In this document: in pieces, positions 26,137 to 34,510 of the stretch
How the letters are laid out: each line of letters begins with the position of its first letter
Numbering within the stretch: the first letter of the stretch is position 1
NCBI RefSeq assembly: GCF_024734405.1
Contig: NZ_CP059556.1
Span: forward strand, 1,736,001-1,800,000
DNA length: 64,000 bases
From: Saccharopolyspora gregorii
Lineage (GTDB): Bacteria > Actinomycetota > Actinomycetes > Mycobacteriales > Pseudonocardiaceae
Direction of reading: 5' to 3'
Translations under genes and position numbers: made by a program
The notes under the pieces: generated by a model
Seen by the model: the letters and a program-made list of their open reading frames with translations, nothing else
What the model was told of the DNA's origin: nothing
The model's database searches: none

Positions 26137-26370
26137 GACAGTCGATGGTAGGACTCCGCACCGGCCCGGAACGCCGCTTCTCCTGTGACCCACGTCCCAA
26201 GATTCCGCGGGACGCACTGGCGCGCGCAGCGGCGTTCCGCGAGGTCAGCCGCCCCGCCGTCCGGGACGGGCTTCCGGCCGCCACGTGGGGCGGGCTTCCG
26301 GTCGGCGCGTGCGGAGGGCTCGTGCTCGGTGCGCGGGGAGCGACTGCGCGGCACCTGTGCGCTGGGCCGG

Positions 26371-26562
26371 TCAGTGCCCGCTGAAGTGGTACTCCCAGCC
26401 CGCTTCCGGCGTGTACCGCAGCCGGTAGCAGGTCTCGATCTTGGGCCCGTCGTGCAGGTGGATGTGCCGGAGCAGTCTGCCGAGCACGGCTTCGGAGTCG
26501 CGCAGGTCCTGCGTTCGTCCGTCCAGCGGCCCACCCACGAACCGCACCATTCGCTCCGGCAT
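26371..26562 (-). CDS. Small conserved-looking hypothetical protein
   Basis: A 63-residue protein beginning MPERMVRFVGGPLDGRTQDL and ending YRLRYTPEAGWEYHFSGH. The MVRFVGGPLDGR opening recurs in small uncharacterised actinobacterial and phage-related proteins; I cannot name a function. It is basic and aromatic-rich with no membrane segment or signal. The start could also be the second Met (26550). It is divergent from the helicase gene, which begins 184 bp away. Confidence 0.6.
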   Translation of the reverse strand: MPERMVRFVGGPLDGRTQDLRDSEAVLGRLLRHIHLHDGPKIETCYRLRYTPEAGWEYHFSGH

Positions 26563-26746
26563 GGCGACCAGTCTCGGTGATCCCCGCTGCTCCGATCCAC
26601 CCCCGCGCCCCCGGTCATCACTCGGAAGAGTGAGCGCGGGCGGATCGGCCGACCCGGCGGGCGGAGCGGAGACCCGCCGCGGCGCGCCGCCGCAGCGGAC
26701 CCCGCTTGCGGCGCGTCGGAGCTGACCAGGGACGATCGGGGGTGCC

Positions 26747-29248
26747 ATGAAGCTGACTGACCACCTCCCCGCCTCGCCCGAACCGGACGCGCTGCTCGAC
26801 GCCTTCACGACCTGGACCACCGAGCAGGGCATCGAGCTCTACCCGGCGCAGGAAGAGGCGCTGATGGAGGTGGTGACCGGGGCGAACGTCATCCTCAGCA
26901 CCCCCACCGGCTCCGGCAAGAGCCTCGTCGCCACCGGCGCGCACTTCACCGCCCTCGCCGAGGGCAAGCGCAGCTACTACACCGCGCCGATCAAGGCGCT
27001 GGTCTCGGAGAAGTTCTTCGCGCTGGTCGACGTCTTCGGTGCCGACAACGTCGGCATGATGACCGGTGACAGCAGCGTGAACGCGGACGCGCCGATCATC
27101 TGCTGTACCGCGGAGATCCTGGCGAACCTGGCGCTGCGCGACGGCGAGCAGGCCGAGCTCGGCCAGGTCGTGATGGACGAGTTCCACTTCTACGCGGAAC
27201 CGGAGCGCGGCTGGGCGTGGCAGGTGCCGCTGCTGGAGCTGCCGCAGGCCCAGTTCGTGCTCATGTCGGCGACGCTCGGCGACGTCACCCGCTTCGAACG
27301 GGACCTCACCGCCCGCACCGGCCGTTCGACGGCGGTGGTGAGCTCGGCGGAGCGCCCGATCCCGTTGACCTTCCGCTACGCGCTGACGCCGCTGCACGAG
27401 ACGATCGAGGAGCTGCTGGGCGGCAACCAGGCCCCGGTCTACGTCGTCTACTTCAACCAGGCGTCGGCGATGGAGCAGGCGCAGGGCCTGATGAGCGTGA
27501 ACGTCGCCTCCCGCGAGCAGCGGAACAAGATCGCGGAGGCGATCGGCGACTTCCGGTTCACCGCGGGCTTCGGCAAGACGCTGTCCCGGCTGGTGCGCCA
27601 CGGCATCGGCGTGCACCACGCGGGGATGCTGCCGAAGTACCGGCGGCTGGTGGAGCAGCTGGCGCAGGCGGGGCTGCTGAAGATCATCTGCGGGACGGAC
27701 ACGCTGGGCGTCGGCATCAACGTGCCGATCCGCACCGTGCTGCTGACCGGGCTCACCAAGTACGACGGGGTGCGCACCCGGCACCTGAAGGCGCGCGAGT
27801 TCCACCAGATCGCCGGGCGCGCGGGCCGCGCGGGCTACGACACCGCGGGCTACGTGGTGGTGCAGGCCCCGGAGCACGTGATCGAGAACGAGAAGGCGCT
27901 GGCGAAGGCGGGGGAGGACCCGAAGAAGCGGCGCAAGGTGGTGCGCAAGCAGGCGCCCGAGGGCTTCGTGTCGTGGAGCGAGAAGACCTTCGAGAAGCTG
28001 GTGGAGGCCGAGCCGGAGCCGCTGATCTCCAGCTTCCAGGTCAGCCACTCGATGCTGCTCAACGTGATCAACCGCCCCGGTGACGCGTTCGCGGCGATGA
28101 AGCACCTGCTCACCGAGAACCACGAGGACCGCCCGGCGCAGCGCAGGCACGTCCTGCGCGCCATCGCGATCTACCGCGCGCTGCTGGCCGCGGACGTGGT
28201 GGAGCGGCTGGACGAGCCGGACGAGCTGGGCCGCCGGGTGCGGCTGACGGTGGACCTGCAGTTCGACTTCGCGCTGAACCAGCCGCTGTCGCCGTTCGCG
28301 CTGGCCGCGATCGAGCTGCTGGACGTGGAGTCGCCGAGCTACGCGCTGGACGTGCTCTCCGTCATCGAGTCCACTCTGGACAACCCGCGGCAGGTGCTGT
28401 CGGCGCAGCAGTTCAAGGCGCGCGGCGAGGCCGTGGCGCAGATGAAGGCCGACGGCATCGAGTACGACGAGCGGATGGAGCTGCTGGAGGACGTCACCTA
28501 CCCGAAGCCGCTGCAGGACATGCTGGAAGCGGCCTACGAGATGTACCGCAAGGGGCATCCGTGGGTCGCCGAGCACGAGCTGTCGCCGAAGTCGGTGGCG
28601 CGGGACATGTTCGAGCGGGCGATGAACTTCGTCGAGTTCGTCAACCACTACGGCCTGGCCCGGTCCGAGGGGCTGGTGCTGCGCTACCTCGCGGACGTCT
28701 ACAAGGCGCTGCGCCACACGGTGCCCGCGGACGCGAAGACCGAGGAGCTCACCGACCTGGTGGAGTGGCTCGGCGAGCTGGTCCGCCAGGTCGATTCGAG
28801 CCTGCTCGACGAGTGGGAGCGGCTGCGCAACCCGGGTGCCGAGATCACCGCCGAGCCGGCGGCGGCCGAGGCGGCCCCCGCCGGGATCACGCAGAACAAG
28901 CGGGCGTTCCGGGTGCAGGTGCGCAACGCGCTGTTCCGCCGCGTGGAGCTCGCCGCCCGCCGCTGGACCACCCCGCTCGGCGAGCTGGACCCCGAGTTCG
29001 GCGCCGAGGCGTGGGAAGAGGCGCTGGACGGCTACTTCGCCGAGTACGACGAGATCGGCACCGACGCCGACGCGCGCGGCCCGGCGATGCTGATGATCAC
29101 CGAGGAGCCGGAGCGCTGGCTGGTGCGCCAGATCTTCGCCGACCCGGCGGGCGACCACGACTGGGGCATCAGCGCCGAGGTCGATCTCGCCGCCTCCGAC
29201 GAGGAGGGCTCCGCGGTGATCCGCGTGCAGGCGGTCGACCAGCAGTAG
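26747..29248 (+). CDS. Ski2-like DExH-box helicase with DUF3516
   Basis: An 833-residue ATP-dependent RNA/DNA helicase. Motif I is STPTGSGKSLVATG (about residues 50-63), motif II is DEFH within VVMDEFHFYAEP (about 145), motif III is LMSATLGD and motif VI is FHQIAGRAGRAGYD (about 355). The region after the two RecA domains matches the DUF3516 C-terminal part found in actinobacterial and plant Ski2-type helicases (LAKAGEDPKKRRKVVRKQAP onward). It is likely involved in RNA turnover; the substrate is unknown. The ATG at 26747 has a GGGGG site upstream. Confidence 0.9.
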   Translation: MKLTDHLPASPEPDALLDAFTTWTTEQGIELYPAQEEALMEVVTGANVILSTPTGSGKSLVATGAHFTALAEGKRSYYTAPIKALVSEKFFALVDVFGADNVGMMTGDSSVNADAPIICCTAEILANLALRDGEQAELGQVVMDEFHFYAEPERGWAWQVPLLELPQAQFVLMSATLGDVTRFERDLTARTGRSTAVVSSAERPIPLTFRYALTPLHETIEELLGGNQAPVYVVYFNQASAMEQAQGLMSVNVASREQRNKIAEAIGDFRFTAGFGKTLSRLVRHGIGVHHAGMLPKYRRLVEQLAQAGLLKIICGTDTLGVGINVPIRTVLLTGLTKYDGVRTRHLKAREFHQIAGRAGRAGYDTAGYVVVQAPEHVIENEKALAKAGEDPKKRRKVVRKQAPEGFVSWSEKTFEKLVEAEPEPLISSFQVSHSMLLNVINRPGDAFAAMKHLLTENHEDRPAQRRHVLRAIAIYRALLAADVVERLDEPDELGRRVRLTVDLQFDFALNQPLSPFALAAIELLDVESPSYALDVLSVIESTLDNPRQVLSAQQFKARGEAVAQMKADGIEYDERMELLEDVTYPKPLQDMLEAAYEMYRKGHPWVAEHELSPKSVARDMFERAMNFVEFVNHYGLARSEGLVLRYLADVYKALRHTVPADAKTEELTDLVEWLGELVRQVDSSLLDEWERLRNPGAEITAEPAAAEAAPAGITQNKRAFRVQVRNALFRRVELAARRWTTPLGELDPEFGAEAWEEALDGYFAEYDEIGTDADARGPAMLMITEEPERWLVRQIFADPAGDHDWGISAEVDLAASDEEGSAVIRVQAVDQQ

Positions 29249-29304
29249 CGCGCCGGTCCGCGGGTGCCATACGGTCGGGGGACGCGACCGAGAGGAATGC
29301 GATC

Positions 29305-29718
29305 ATGCCGCAGACCGTGGTAGTGGGCATCGACGGCTCCGATGAATCCGGGCGCGCGCTGCGCTGGGCCGCCGACTACGTCACGAAGGTGGGCGGGCTG
29401 GTGCACGCCATCGCCGTCTGGCACCAGCCGGTGCAGTTCGGCTACCGGCTGCCCACTCCGGACTCCGAACTGGAGGCGCGGGCCCGCGAGCTGCTGGACG
29501 GCACGACGGAGGCGGTGCAGCGGGAGTTCCCGGACGTCGACATCCGGCCCCGGCTGATCCGCGGGCACGTGGTCGACGAGCTGGTGGGGTTGTCGCCGCA
29601 GGCGGACATGATGGTGCTGGGCAACAAGGGCCACGGCGCGTTCACCGGCATGATGGTGGGTTCGGTGGCGCTGAAGCTGGTGCACCACGCCCGCTGCCCG
29701 GTGCTGGTGGTCCGCTGA
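29305..29718 (+). CDS. Universal stress protein (UspA family)
   Basis: A 137-residue single-domain Usp. It begins MPQTVVVGIDGSDESGRALR and carries the ATP-binding signature GNKGHGAFTGMMVGS (G-2x-G-9x-G-S type) near residue 112, so it is of the nucleotide-binding class. The AGAGGA ribosome site before the ATG at 29305 fixes the start. It lies 56 bp after the helicase gene. Usp proteins of this type respond to starvation, redox or hypoxia; the signal here cannot be read. Confidence 0.92.
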   Translation: MPQTVVVGIDGSDESGRALRWAADYVTKVGGLVHAIAVWHQPVQFGYRLPTPDSELEARARELLDGTTEAVQREFPDVDIRPRLIRGHVVDELVGLSPQADMMVLGNKGHGAFTGMMVGSVALKLVHHARCPVLVVR

Positions 29719-29737
29719 ACTCGTTCCCGGGCTCCTG

Positions 29738-29760
29738 CTGCTCAGCGGCTCCGCCGCTGA
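29738..29760. repeat. Short fragment resembling the 159-bp repeat's right hairpin
   Basis: The hairpin TCAGCGGC-TCC-GCCGCTGA downstream of the Usp gene has the same stem as the right-hand hairpin of the 159-bp element (compare 41771-41789, loop TTC instead of TCC). The rest of the element is absent. Confidence 0.4.
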
Positions 29761-29778
29761 CAGGACGAAGTGCGAACG

Positions 29779-29816
29779 CGAGCGGCCCGCTTCCCGTGGG
29801 GGAGGCGGGCCGCTCG
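29779..29816. terminator. Bidirectional terminator hairpin
   Basis: A perfect 12-bp inverted repeat CGAGCGGCCCGC (29779-29790) and GCGGGCCGCTCG (29805-29816) with a 14-nt loop, between the convergent Usp (+) and methyltransferase (-) genes. Confidence 0.7.
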
Positions 29817-29829
29817 GTGCGTGCGGGGC

Positions 29830-30696
29830 TCACTTCTCGCGGAAGGCGGTGATCATGCAGCCGAGCTCGGCGAAGCGTTCCCCGAGGCCGGGCAGCGCGC
29901 GTCCGTAGCCGGCGGTGATCTCGTTGGTGGGTTCGCGCCGCACGTTCCAGCCGCGCCCGGCCAGCACCTCGCCGGGGTCGGGGCGCTCGTCGGTGCTGAA
30001 CAGGGCCTGCAGGTCCATGCCCCATTCGAGGGCGAGGTTCCGGAGCTCGTCGCTGACGTACTCCTCGCGCGGTCCGGTCATGTGCTCGATGGAGATCCTG
30101 CTGCCGGGGGCGGAGAACCGGTCGATGGTGGCCAGCAGCTGCGCTTCCGCCTCGGCGGGCAGGTAGGGCAGGAGTCCTTCGGCGAGCCACGCGGTGGGCA
30201 GCGAGGCGTCGAACCCGGCGGTGTCGAGGGCGCTCGCCCAGTCGTCGCGCAGGTCCACCGGCACGACCCGCCGGTCGCTGCCGGGCTGCGCGCCGATCCG
30301 GTCCAGCGTCTCGTCCTTGAACTGCAGCACCTTCGGCTGGTCGATCTCGAAGACCCGCAGGCCTTCGGGCCAGTTGAGCCGGAACGCGCGGGTGTCGAGC
30401 CCGGACGCGAGGATCACCGCCTGCTGCACCCCGCCCGCGGCGGCGCGCAGGAAGTACTCGTCGAAGAACCGGGTCCGCACGCCGAGGTAGCCGGACATGG
30501 TCTCCAGCATCTCGGCGGAGGAGTTCTCCATCTCGGCGAGCGCCGGGGATCGGGCGGCGGCGACCAGGCCCTCGGCGTAGGGGTCGTTGATCAGCCGGTC
30601 GTCCCGGTGGGATTCGATCGCGCGTGCGGCCGCCACGGCGAGGGCGGTCATCCCGACGCCGGAGACGATGTCCCATTGCTCGTGGGTACTGGTCAC
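29830..30696 (-). CDS. SAM-dependent O-methyltransferase, TIGR00027/LCM family
   Basis: A 288-residue class I methyltransferase of the leucine-carboxyl-methyltransferase-like (TIGR00027) family that is abundant in mycobacteria and relatives. QAVILASGLDTRAFRLNWP near residue 87 is the SAM-binding motif and VFEIDQPKVLQFK follows it. AWLAEGLLPYLP near residue 173 is the family's conserved segment. The GTG at 30696 has GGAAGG 7 nt upstream. Substrates of this family are mostly unknown; some act on polyketide or mycolate-like metabolites. Palindromes upstream suggest its own regulator. Confidence 0.9.
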   Translation of the reverse strand: MTSTHEQWDIVSGVGMTALAVAAARAIESHRDDRLINDPYAEGLVAAARSPALAEMENSSAEMLETMSGYLGVRTRFFDEYFLRAAAGGVQQAVILASGLDTRAFRLNWPEGLRVFEIDQPKVLQFKDETLDRIGAQPGSDRRVVPVDLRDDWASALDTAGFDASLPTAWLAEGLLPYLPAEAEAQLLATIDRFSAPGSRISIEHMTGPREEYVSDELRNLALEWGMDLQALFSTDERPDPGEVLAGRGWNVRREPTNEITAGYGRALPGLGERFAELGCMITAFREK

Positions 30697-30735
30697 GTGA
30701 GCACCTTCCGTCGGCTTCGACCTGCTTCGCAAGGC

Positions 30736-30760
30736 TAACGTTAAGGTTGCGTCATGCAAC
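30736..30760. promoter_or_regulatory. Two small palindromes upstream of the methyltransferase
   Basis: TAACGTTA (30736-30743) and GTTGC-GTCAT-GCAAC (30746-30760) lie 40-64 bp upstream of the methyltransferase GTG in a locally AT-richer stretch. They are plausible regulator sites. The rest of the 248-bp gap to the next gene shows nothing else I can name. Confidence 0.3.
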
Positions 30761-30944
30761 TATGTGTGAGCTGGTCGGCCTTCGCTCATTTCGGACGAAC
30801 GGCGTAGCCCGGCCGCCGGGGCCGGTGGTTCGGCGCTGGTCGGGCGAGGTGCGCGGCGCGAAGGGCGCGGTCCGCGCGCGGCGGCGCGAGATCACCCGTT
30901 CGGCCCAGCGGTGCGAGGTCCGTCCGCACCGCCGGGCCGGACGA

Positions 30945-32282
30945 TCAGTCCTGCTGCTCGTCCTGTTCGCGGCGGCGGTCCTGTTCGCGGCGCTGGTCCT
31001 CCGCGCGCTGCTCGTCCTCGCCGGGCGACCAGTCCTCGTCGCGGGCGTCGTCGTCCTGCCGCGACCCGTCCTGCTCGCCCCGATCGGTCCTCGCGCGCCG
31101 CCCGTCCGAGCCGCCGTCCTCGTCCTCCGCGCGCCGCTCGTTGCGCCGCTGCTCCTCGCGGTAGCCGTAGGCGGCCTGCCGGACCGCGGCGTCGGTCTCC
31201 AGGCTGGACCCCAAGGCACCCGCGATCACGCCCATCGTGGTGAACCCCCACGCCAGCGCCAGGTACCGGGTGAAGTCGGCCTCGTGCCCCAGGCTGCTCG
31301 CCAGCAGCTCCGGCGGGACCAGGAACAGCGCCACCAGCAGGTTGATCACGAACAGCCCGGCGTACATGCAGCCGACGCCGATGGTCAGCGTCGCCACCGT
31401 CGAGATGTTGTAGAGCAGCACCTGCTCCCGGTCCCGTGCGCTGTCCCGGCGCCGCTTCTCCCACAACCCGTGCGCGGCGATCAGCCAGCCCACCAGGATC
31501 ACCACCGAGCCGAGCGCGGCGAGCACCTGGCGCCAGGCGCCGAGCATGTCGCCGATCTGCCAGATCGTGCTCGACGACAACCCGAACGCGCTCGTGGCCA
31601 CCGCCGCGGCCAGCGCGTTGCGCAGCCCGAACACCAGCCGCCACGGCTGGTTCGTGCGCACCATGCCGCTGAGCAGCCGCAACCTGCCGCGGCTGCGGGT
31701 GGCGGTGTAGCGGACGTCCACCTCGCCGTCGTCGGAGCCCTGCTCGCTGGTGCGGCGGATGGGCGCGACCGCTTCGGTGAGCTTGCTGTCCAGCCCGTAG
31801 CGGTGGTCGGCGCCGCCGTCGCGACCGGTCAGCTCGTCGACGAGCTGCAGCACCACCTGGCGGGACCGCCGGTACGGCTGGGTGCCGCCCAGCGCGGGCA
31901 GCGAGACCACCGCGACCCGGCCGTCGAGGTTCGCGTCGGCGACCACCGGCCGCCGGTTCACCCGCACCGGCAGGTCGGTGAGGGTGATCGCGTAGTCCCA
32001 GTCCCGTTCCCGCAGCCGGTCGGCGGTGGCGCGCAGGATGTCGCGCGTGCTGTGCTCGCCGGCGGTCACCGGGTCCACGTCCACTTCGACCGTCCACTCG
32101 CGGTCGTCGCCGAGGTGCTCCGGCAACTCGTCCGCGAGGTGTCGCGCCACCTGCTCCGGCAGGTCCGGATCGGTGATCAGCCCCAGTTTCACCTGCCCGG
32201 ATCGACAGGCATCCGTTCGCCGGGTTCCGCCCGCGTCGTCCATCTGCTCCCGCACCTTCGCGTCGTCGATGATCATCCCCAC
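30945..32282 (-). CDS. Hypothetical four-TM membrane protein with charged C-terminal tail
   Basis: A 445-residue protein. Residues 1-210 are soluble and include KLGLITDPDLPEQVARHLAD. Next comes a block of about four hydrophobic segments (roughly 215-350: LAAAVATSAFGLSS, VLAALGSVVILVGWLIAA, GVGCMYAGLFVINLLVALFL, LALAWGFTTMGVIAGALG). The final 80 residues are almost entirely Glu/Asp/Arg/Gln (tail DRRREQDEQQD), probably disordered. I do not recognise the family beyond a general actinobacterial membrane protein. GTG at 32282 or ATG at 32276 could be the start. It is divergent from the second NB-ARC gene across 119 bp. Confidence 0.75.
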   Translation of the reverse strand: MGMIIDDAKVREQMDDAGGTRRTDACRSGQVKLGLITDPDLPEQVARHLADELPEHLGDDREWTVEVDVDPVTAGEHSTRDILRATADRLRERDWDYAITLTDLPVRVNRRPVVADANLDGRVAVVSLPALGGTQPYRRSRQVVLQLVDELTGRDGGADHRYGLDSKLTEAVAPIRRTSEQGSDDGEVDVRYTATRSRGRLRLLSGMVRTNQPWRLVFGLRNALAAAVATSAFGLSSSTIWQIGDMLGAWRQVLAALGSVVILVGWLIAAHGLWEKRRRDSARDREQVLLYNISTVATLTIGVGCMYAGLFVINLLVALFLVPPELLASSLGHEADFTRYLALAWGFTTMGVIAGALGSSLETDAAVRQAAYGYREEQRRNERRAEDEDGGSDGRRARTDRGEQDGSRQDDDARDEDWSPGEDEQRAEDQRREQDRRREQDEQQD

Positions 32283-32401
32283 CGGTTATCCGCTCACCGG
32301 AAGCCCAAACCCGTCACCGGCATCGTGTCCGAACGGTCACGGAGCGTCGGGAGTGGCAGGTAGGCTCCGGCTTCGAGACGATCACCGGTCCGGGGGTGGC
32401 G

Positions 32402-34510
32402 ATGAGCGAACCAGTCTGGTCGAACAACAGCAACAGCGCTCCGGTGCACGGCAACGTCGTGCAGGCCGGCCGGGTCGAGCGGCTCATCGTGCAGTCGCGC
32501 GACGGCGCCGAGCTCCCGGTGCCGCGGACGTTGCCGCGCGACCCGCGCCACCACGGGTTCCGGAACAGGGTGGTGGAGCCGGCCGAACTGGACCGGTTGC
32601 GGGGACTCGCGAACGACGAGCAGCGCCCGCTGACGGTCGTGCTCCCCGGGATGCCCGGTGTCGGCAAGACGATGACGGCGCTGCGCTGGGCGCACCAGGT
32701 GCAGGACGAGTTCTCGGACGGGGTGCTGGTGGCCGATTTGGGCGGCGCCTCGCCGACCGGACCGGCGAGCCCGTTCGACGTGCTCGGGGCCTTCCTGCGC
32801 GATCTCGGCGTCACCGAGGTCGGCGCGCTCACCACGGAGCGCGAACGCGCCAACCTGTTCCACACGCTCACCGCGCACCGGGAACTGCTGCTCGTGCTCG
32901 ACGATGCCGCGACCTCGCGCCAGGTCGAAGCCCTGCTGCCGCCCTCGCCGCGGAGCTGCGTGGTGGTCACCACCCGGTACGCGCTGGACCTGCTGGGCCA
33001 GCAGGGCGTCGAGCACGTTCCCGTGGAGCCCTTCCACCTGGACGACGCCCTGGCCCTGATGTCGGAGGCGGTCGCGAATCCGGAGACCCCGCTGGATCCG
33101 GCCGCGCTGCGCAAGCTGGCCGAGGCGTGCGGTCGGCTACCGCTGGCGCTGCGCGTCGCGGGTGCTCGGTTGCGCGGGCGGTCGTCGATCGAGTCCTTCG
33201 TGGACCGGGTCGTCGAGGGCTCCGGACTGCTGACCCACCTGCACTTCGATGGCGAGCGGCTCGTGCACGGCGTGTCCGAAGTCTGCTACCAGGAGCTGCC
33301 GCCCGCCGAGGCCCGCGCGTACCGGTTCCTGGGACTGCACCCCGGCCCGGAGTTCAGCGTCGCGGCGGTGGCCGCGCTGCTCGGCACCTCGGAGTTCGAC
33401 GCGGAAGAGATGTTGGCGGAACTGCGCCGGGTCGGTCTCCTCGGCGTGAGCGGTGACCGGTACCGGATCCACCCGCTGCTGCAGCGGCACGCGGAGGACG
33501 CCGGGCGCGATGCGGACACCGTCGCCGACCGGGCGGCGGCGCTGACGAGGCTCGTCGAGCACTACCACTCGTTCGCGATGGCCCGGGACGTCGTGCTGAG
33601 CTCCCGTCGCCGCCTCAGCACGCGGTACGACTCCGTGTCCGCCGCGCACACCGGGCCGGAGGCGCGGCGGAAGGCGCTGGACGGCCTGGACACCGAGCGG
33701 CTCAACCTGCTCGCCGCAGTGCGGGTCGCCGAATCCCTCGGCCTCCACGACCGGGTCTGGCAGCTCTGCGAGAGCCTGTTCACCTACCAGTTCGACCGAG
33801 ACCTGTTCGGTGACCTGCTCGACGCGCACCTGGCGGGCATCCGCGCCGCCGAAGCCCTCGGCGATGCCGCGGTGCTGGCTCGAATGGTCTCGCAGTACGG
33901 TTCCGGCTTGTTCGCCGCGCACGACGACGCCGAAGCCCGCGTCCAGTTCGAACGGGCCCGCCGCATCGCCGTCGAGTGCGGGGACGCGCTCGCGGAGCAG
34001 AGCGCCACCGAGTGGACCGGGTTCGTGCACGAGCGCGCGGGCGCCCCCGAGTCGGCGCTGGAGTGCTCCGAGCGTTCCCGGGCCATCATCCGCTCCCGGT
34101 TCGCCCCGGAGCACCGGCCGCGTCCGCTCGCGTTGTACGGGCTGAACGCCGGTCGGGTCCTGGTCTCGGTGGGGCGGTACGACGAGGCGCGCCCCGAGCT
34201 GCTGGCCGCCGCGGAGTTCTTCCGGACGAACGGTGAACGCGGCAACCTGGCGAAGGTCGAACTGCCGCTGGCCGAGCTGGAACTGCGCACCGGCGGCGCC
34301 GATGCGTTGCCGCGCTTGGAACGGGTGCTGGCCGTCTTCGCGGAACTCCGCATGCGGTCCTGGCAGGTAACGGCGCTGGAACTGCTCGCCGAAGCCCTGG
34401 ACGGGGCGGGGAACGCCGAGAAGGCACTGCTCCGGCGGCAGGAAGCGACGGATCTCGCGCTGGTGCTGGGACGGCAGCGGGCCGCCGCGGGGTCGGATCA
34501 GGACAGCTGA
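32402..34510 (+). CDS. NB-ARC/TPR signalling protein with PP-like N-terminal motif
   Basis: A 702-residue STAND protein. The P-loop GMPGVGKT is at 83-90, the Walker B-type LLLVLDDA near residue 162, and the GLPL-like LPLALRVAGARL near 247, followed by a winged-helix segment and TPR-like repeats to the end (LFAAHDDAEARVQFERARRI, for example). The N-terminus, residues 17-30 GNVVQAGRVERLIV, shows the N-V-V-Q-x-G-x-V pattern also present in the NB-ARC protein at 18669-20750, although the second Gly of the motif is missing here. No DNA-binding domain is present. The ATG at 32402 has GGGGG 5 nt upstream. The stop overlaps the convergent GT-B gene by 13 bp. Confidence 0.83.
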   Translation: MSEPVWSNNSNSAPVHGNVVQAGRVERLIVQSRDGAELPVPRTLPRDPRHHGFRNRVVEPAELDRLRGLANDEQRPLTVVLPGMPGVGKTMTALRWAHQVQDEFSDGVLVADLGGASPTGPASPFDVLGAFLRDLGVTEVGALTTERERANLFHTLTAHRELLLVLDDAATSRQVEALLPPSPRSCVVVTTRYALDLLGQQGVEHVPVEPFHLDDALALMSEAVANPETPLDPAALRKLAEACGRLPLALRVAGARLRGRSSIESFVDRVVEGSGLLTHLHFDGERLVHGVSEVCYQELPPAEARAYRFLGLHPGPEFSVAAVAALLGTSEFDAEEMLAELRRVGLLGVSGDRYRIHPLLQRHAEDAGRDADTVADRAAALTRLVEHYHSFAMARDVVLSSRRRLSTRYDSVSAAHTGPEARRKALDGLDTERLNLLAAVRVAESLGLHDRVWQLCESLFTYQFDRDLFGDLLDAHLAGIRAAEALGDAAVLARMVSQYGSGLFAAHDDAEARVQFERARRIAVECGDALAEQSATEWTGFVHERAGAPESALECSERSRAIIRSRFAPEHRPRPLALYGLNAGRVLVSVGRYDEARPELLAAAEFFRTNGERGNLAKVELPLAELELRTGGADALPRLERVLAVFAELRMRSWQVTALELLAEALDGAGNAEKALLRRQEATDLALVLGRQRAAAGSDQDS

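Noticed and set aside
30726-30744. Possible fourth iron box upstream of the TIGR00027 methyltransferase
   Set aside because: Only about 12 of 19 positions match the consensus, and the gene has no iron-related role that I know; the palindromes there are reported instead as unknown sites.
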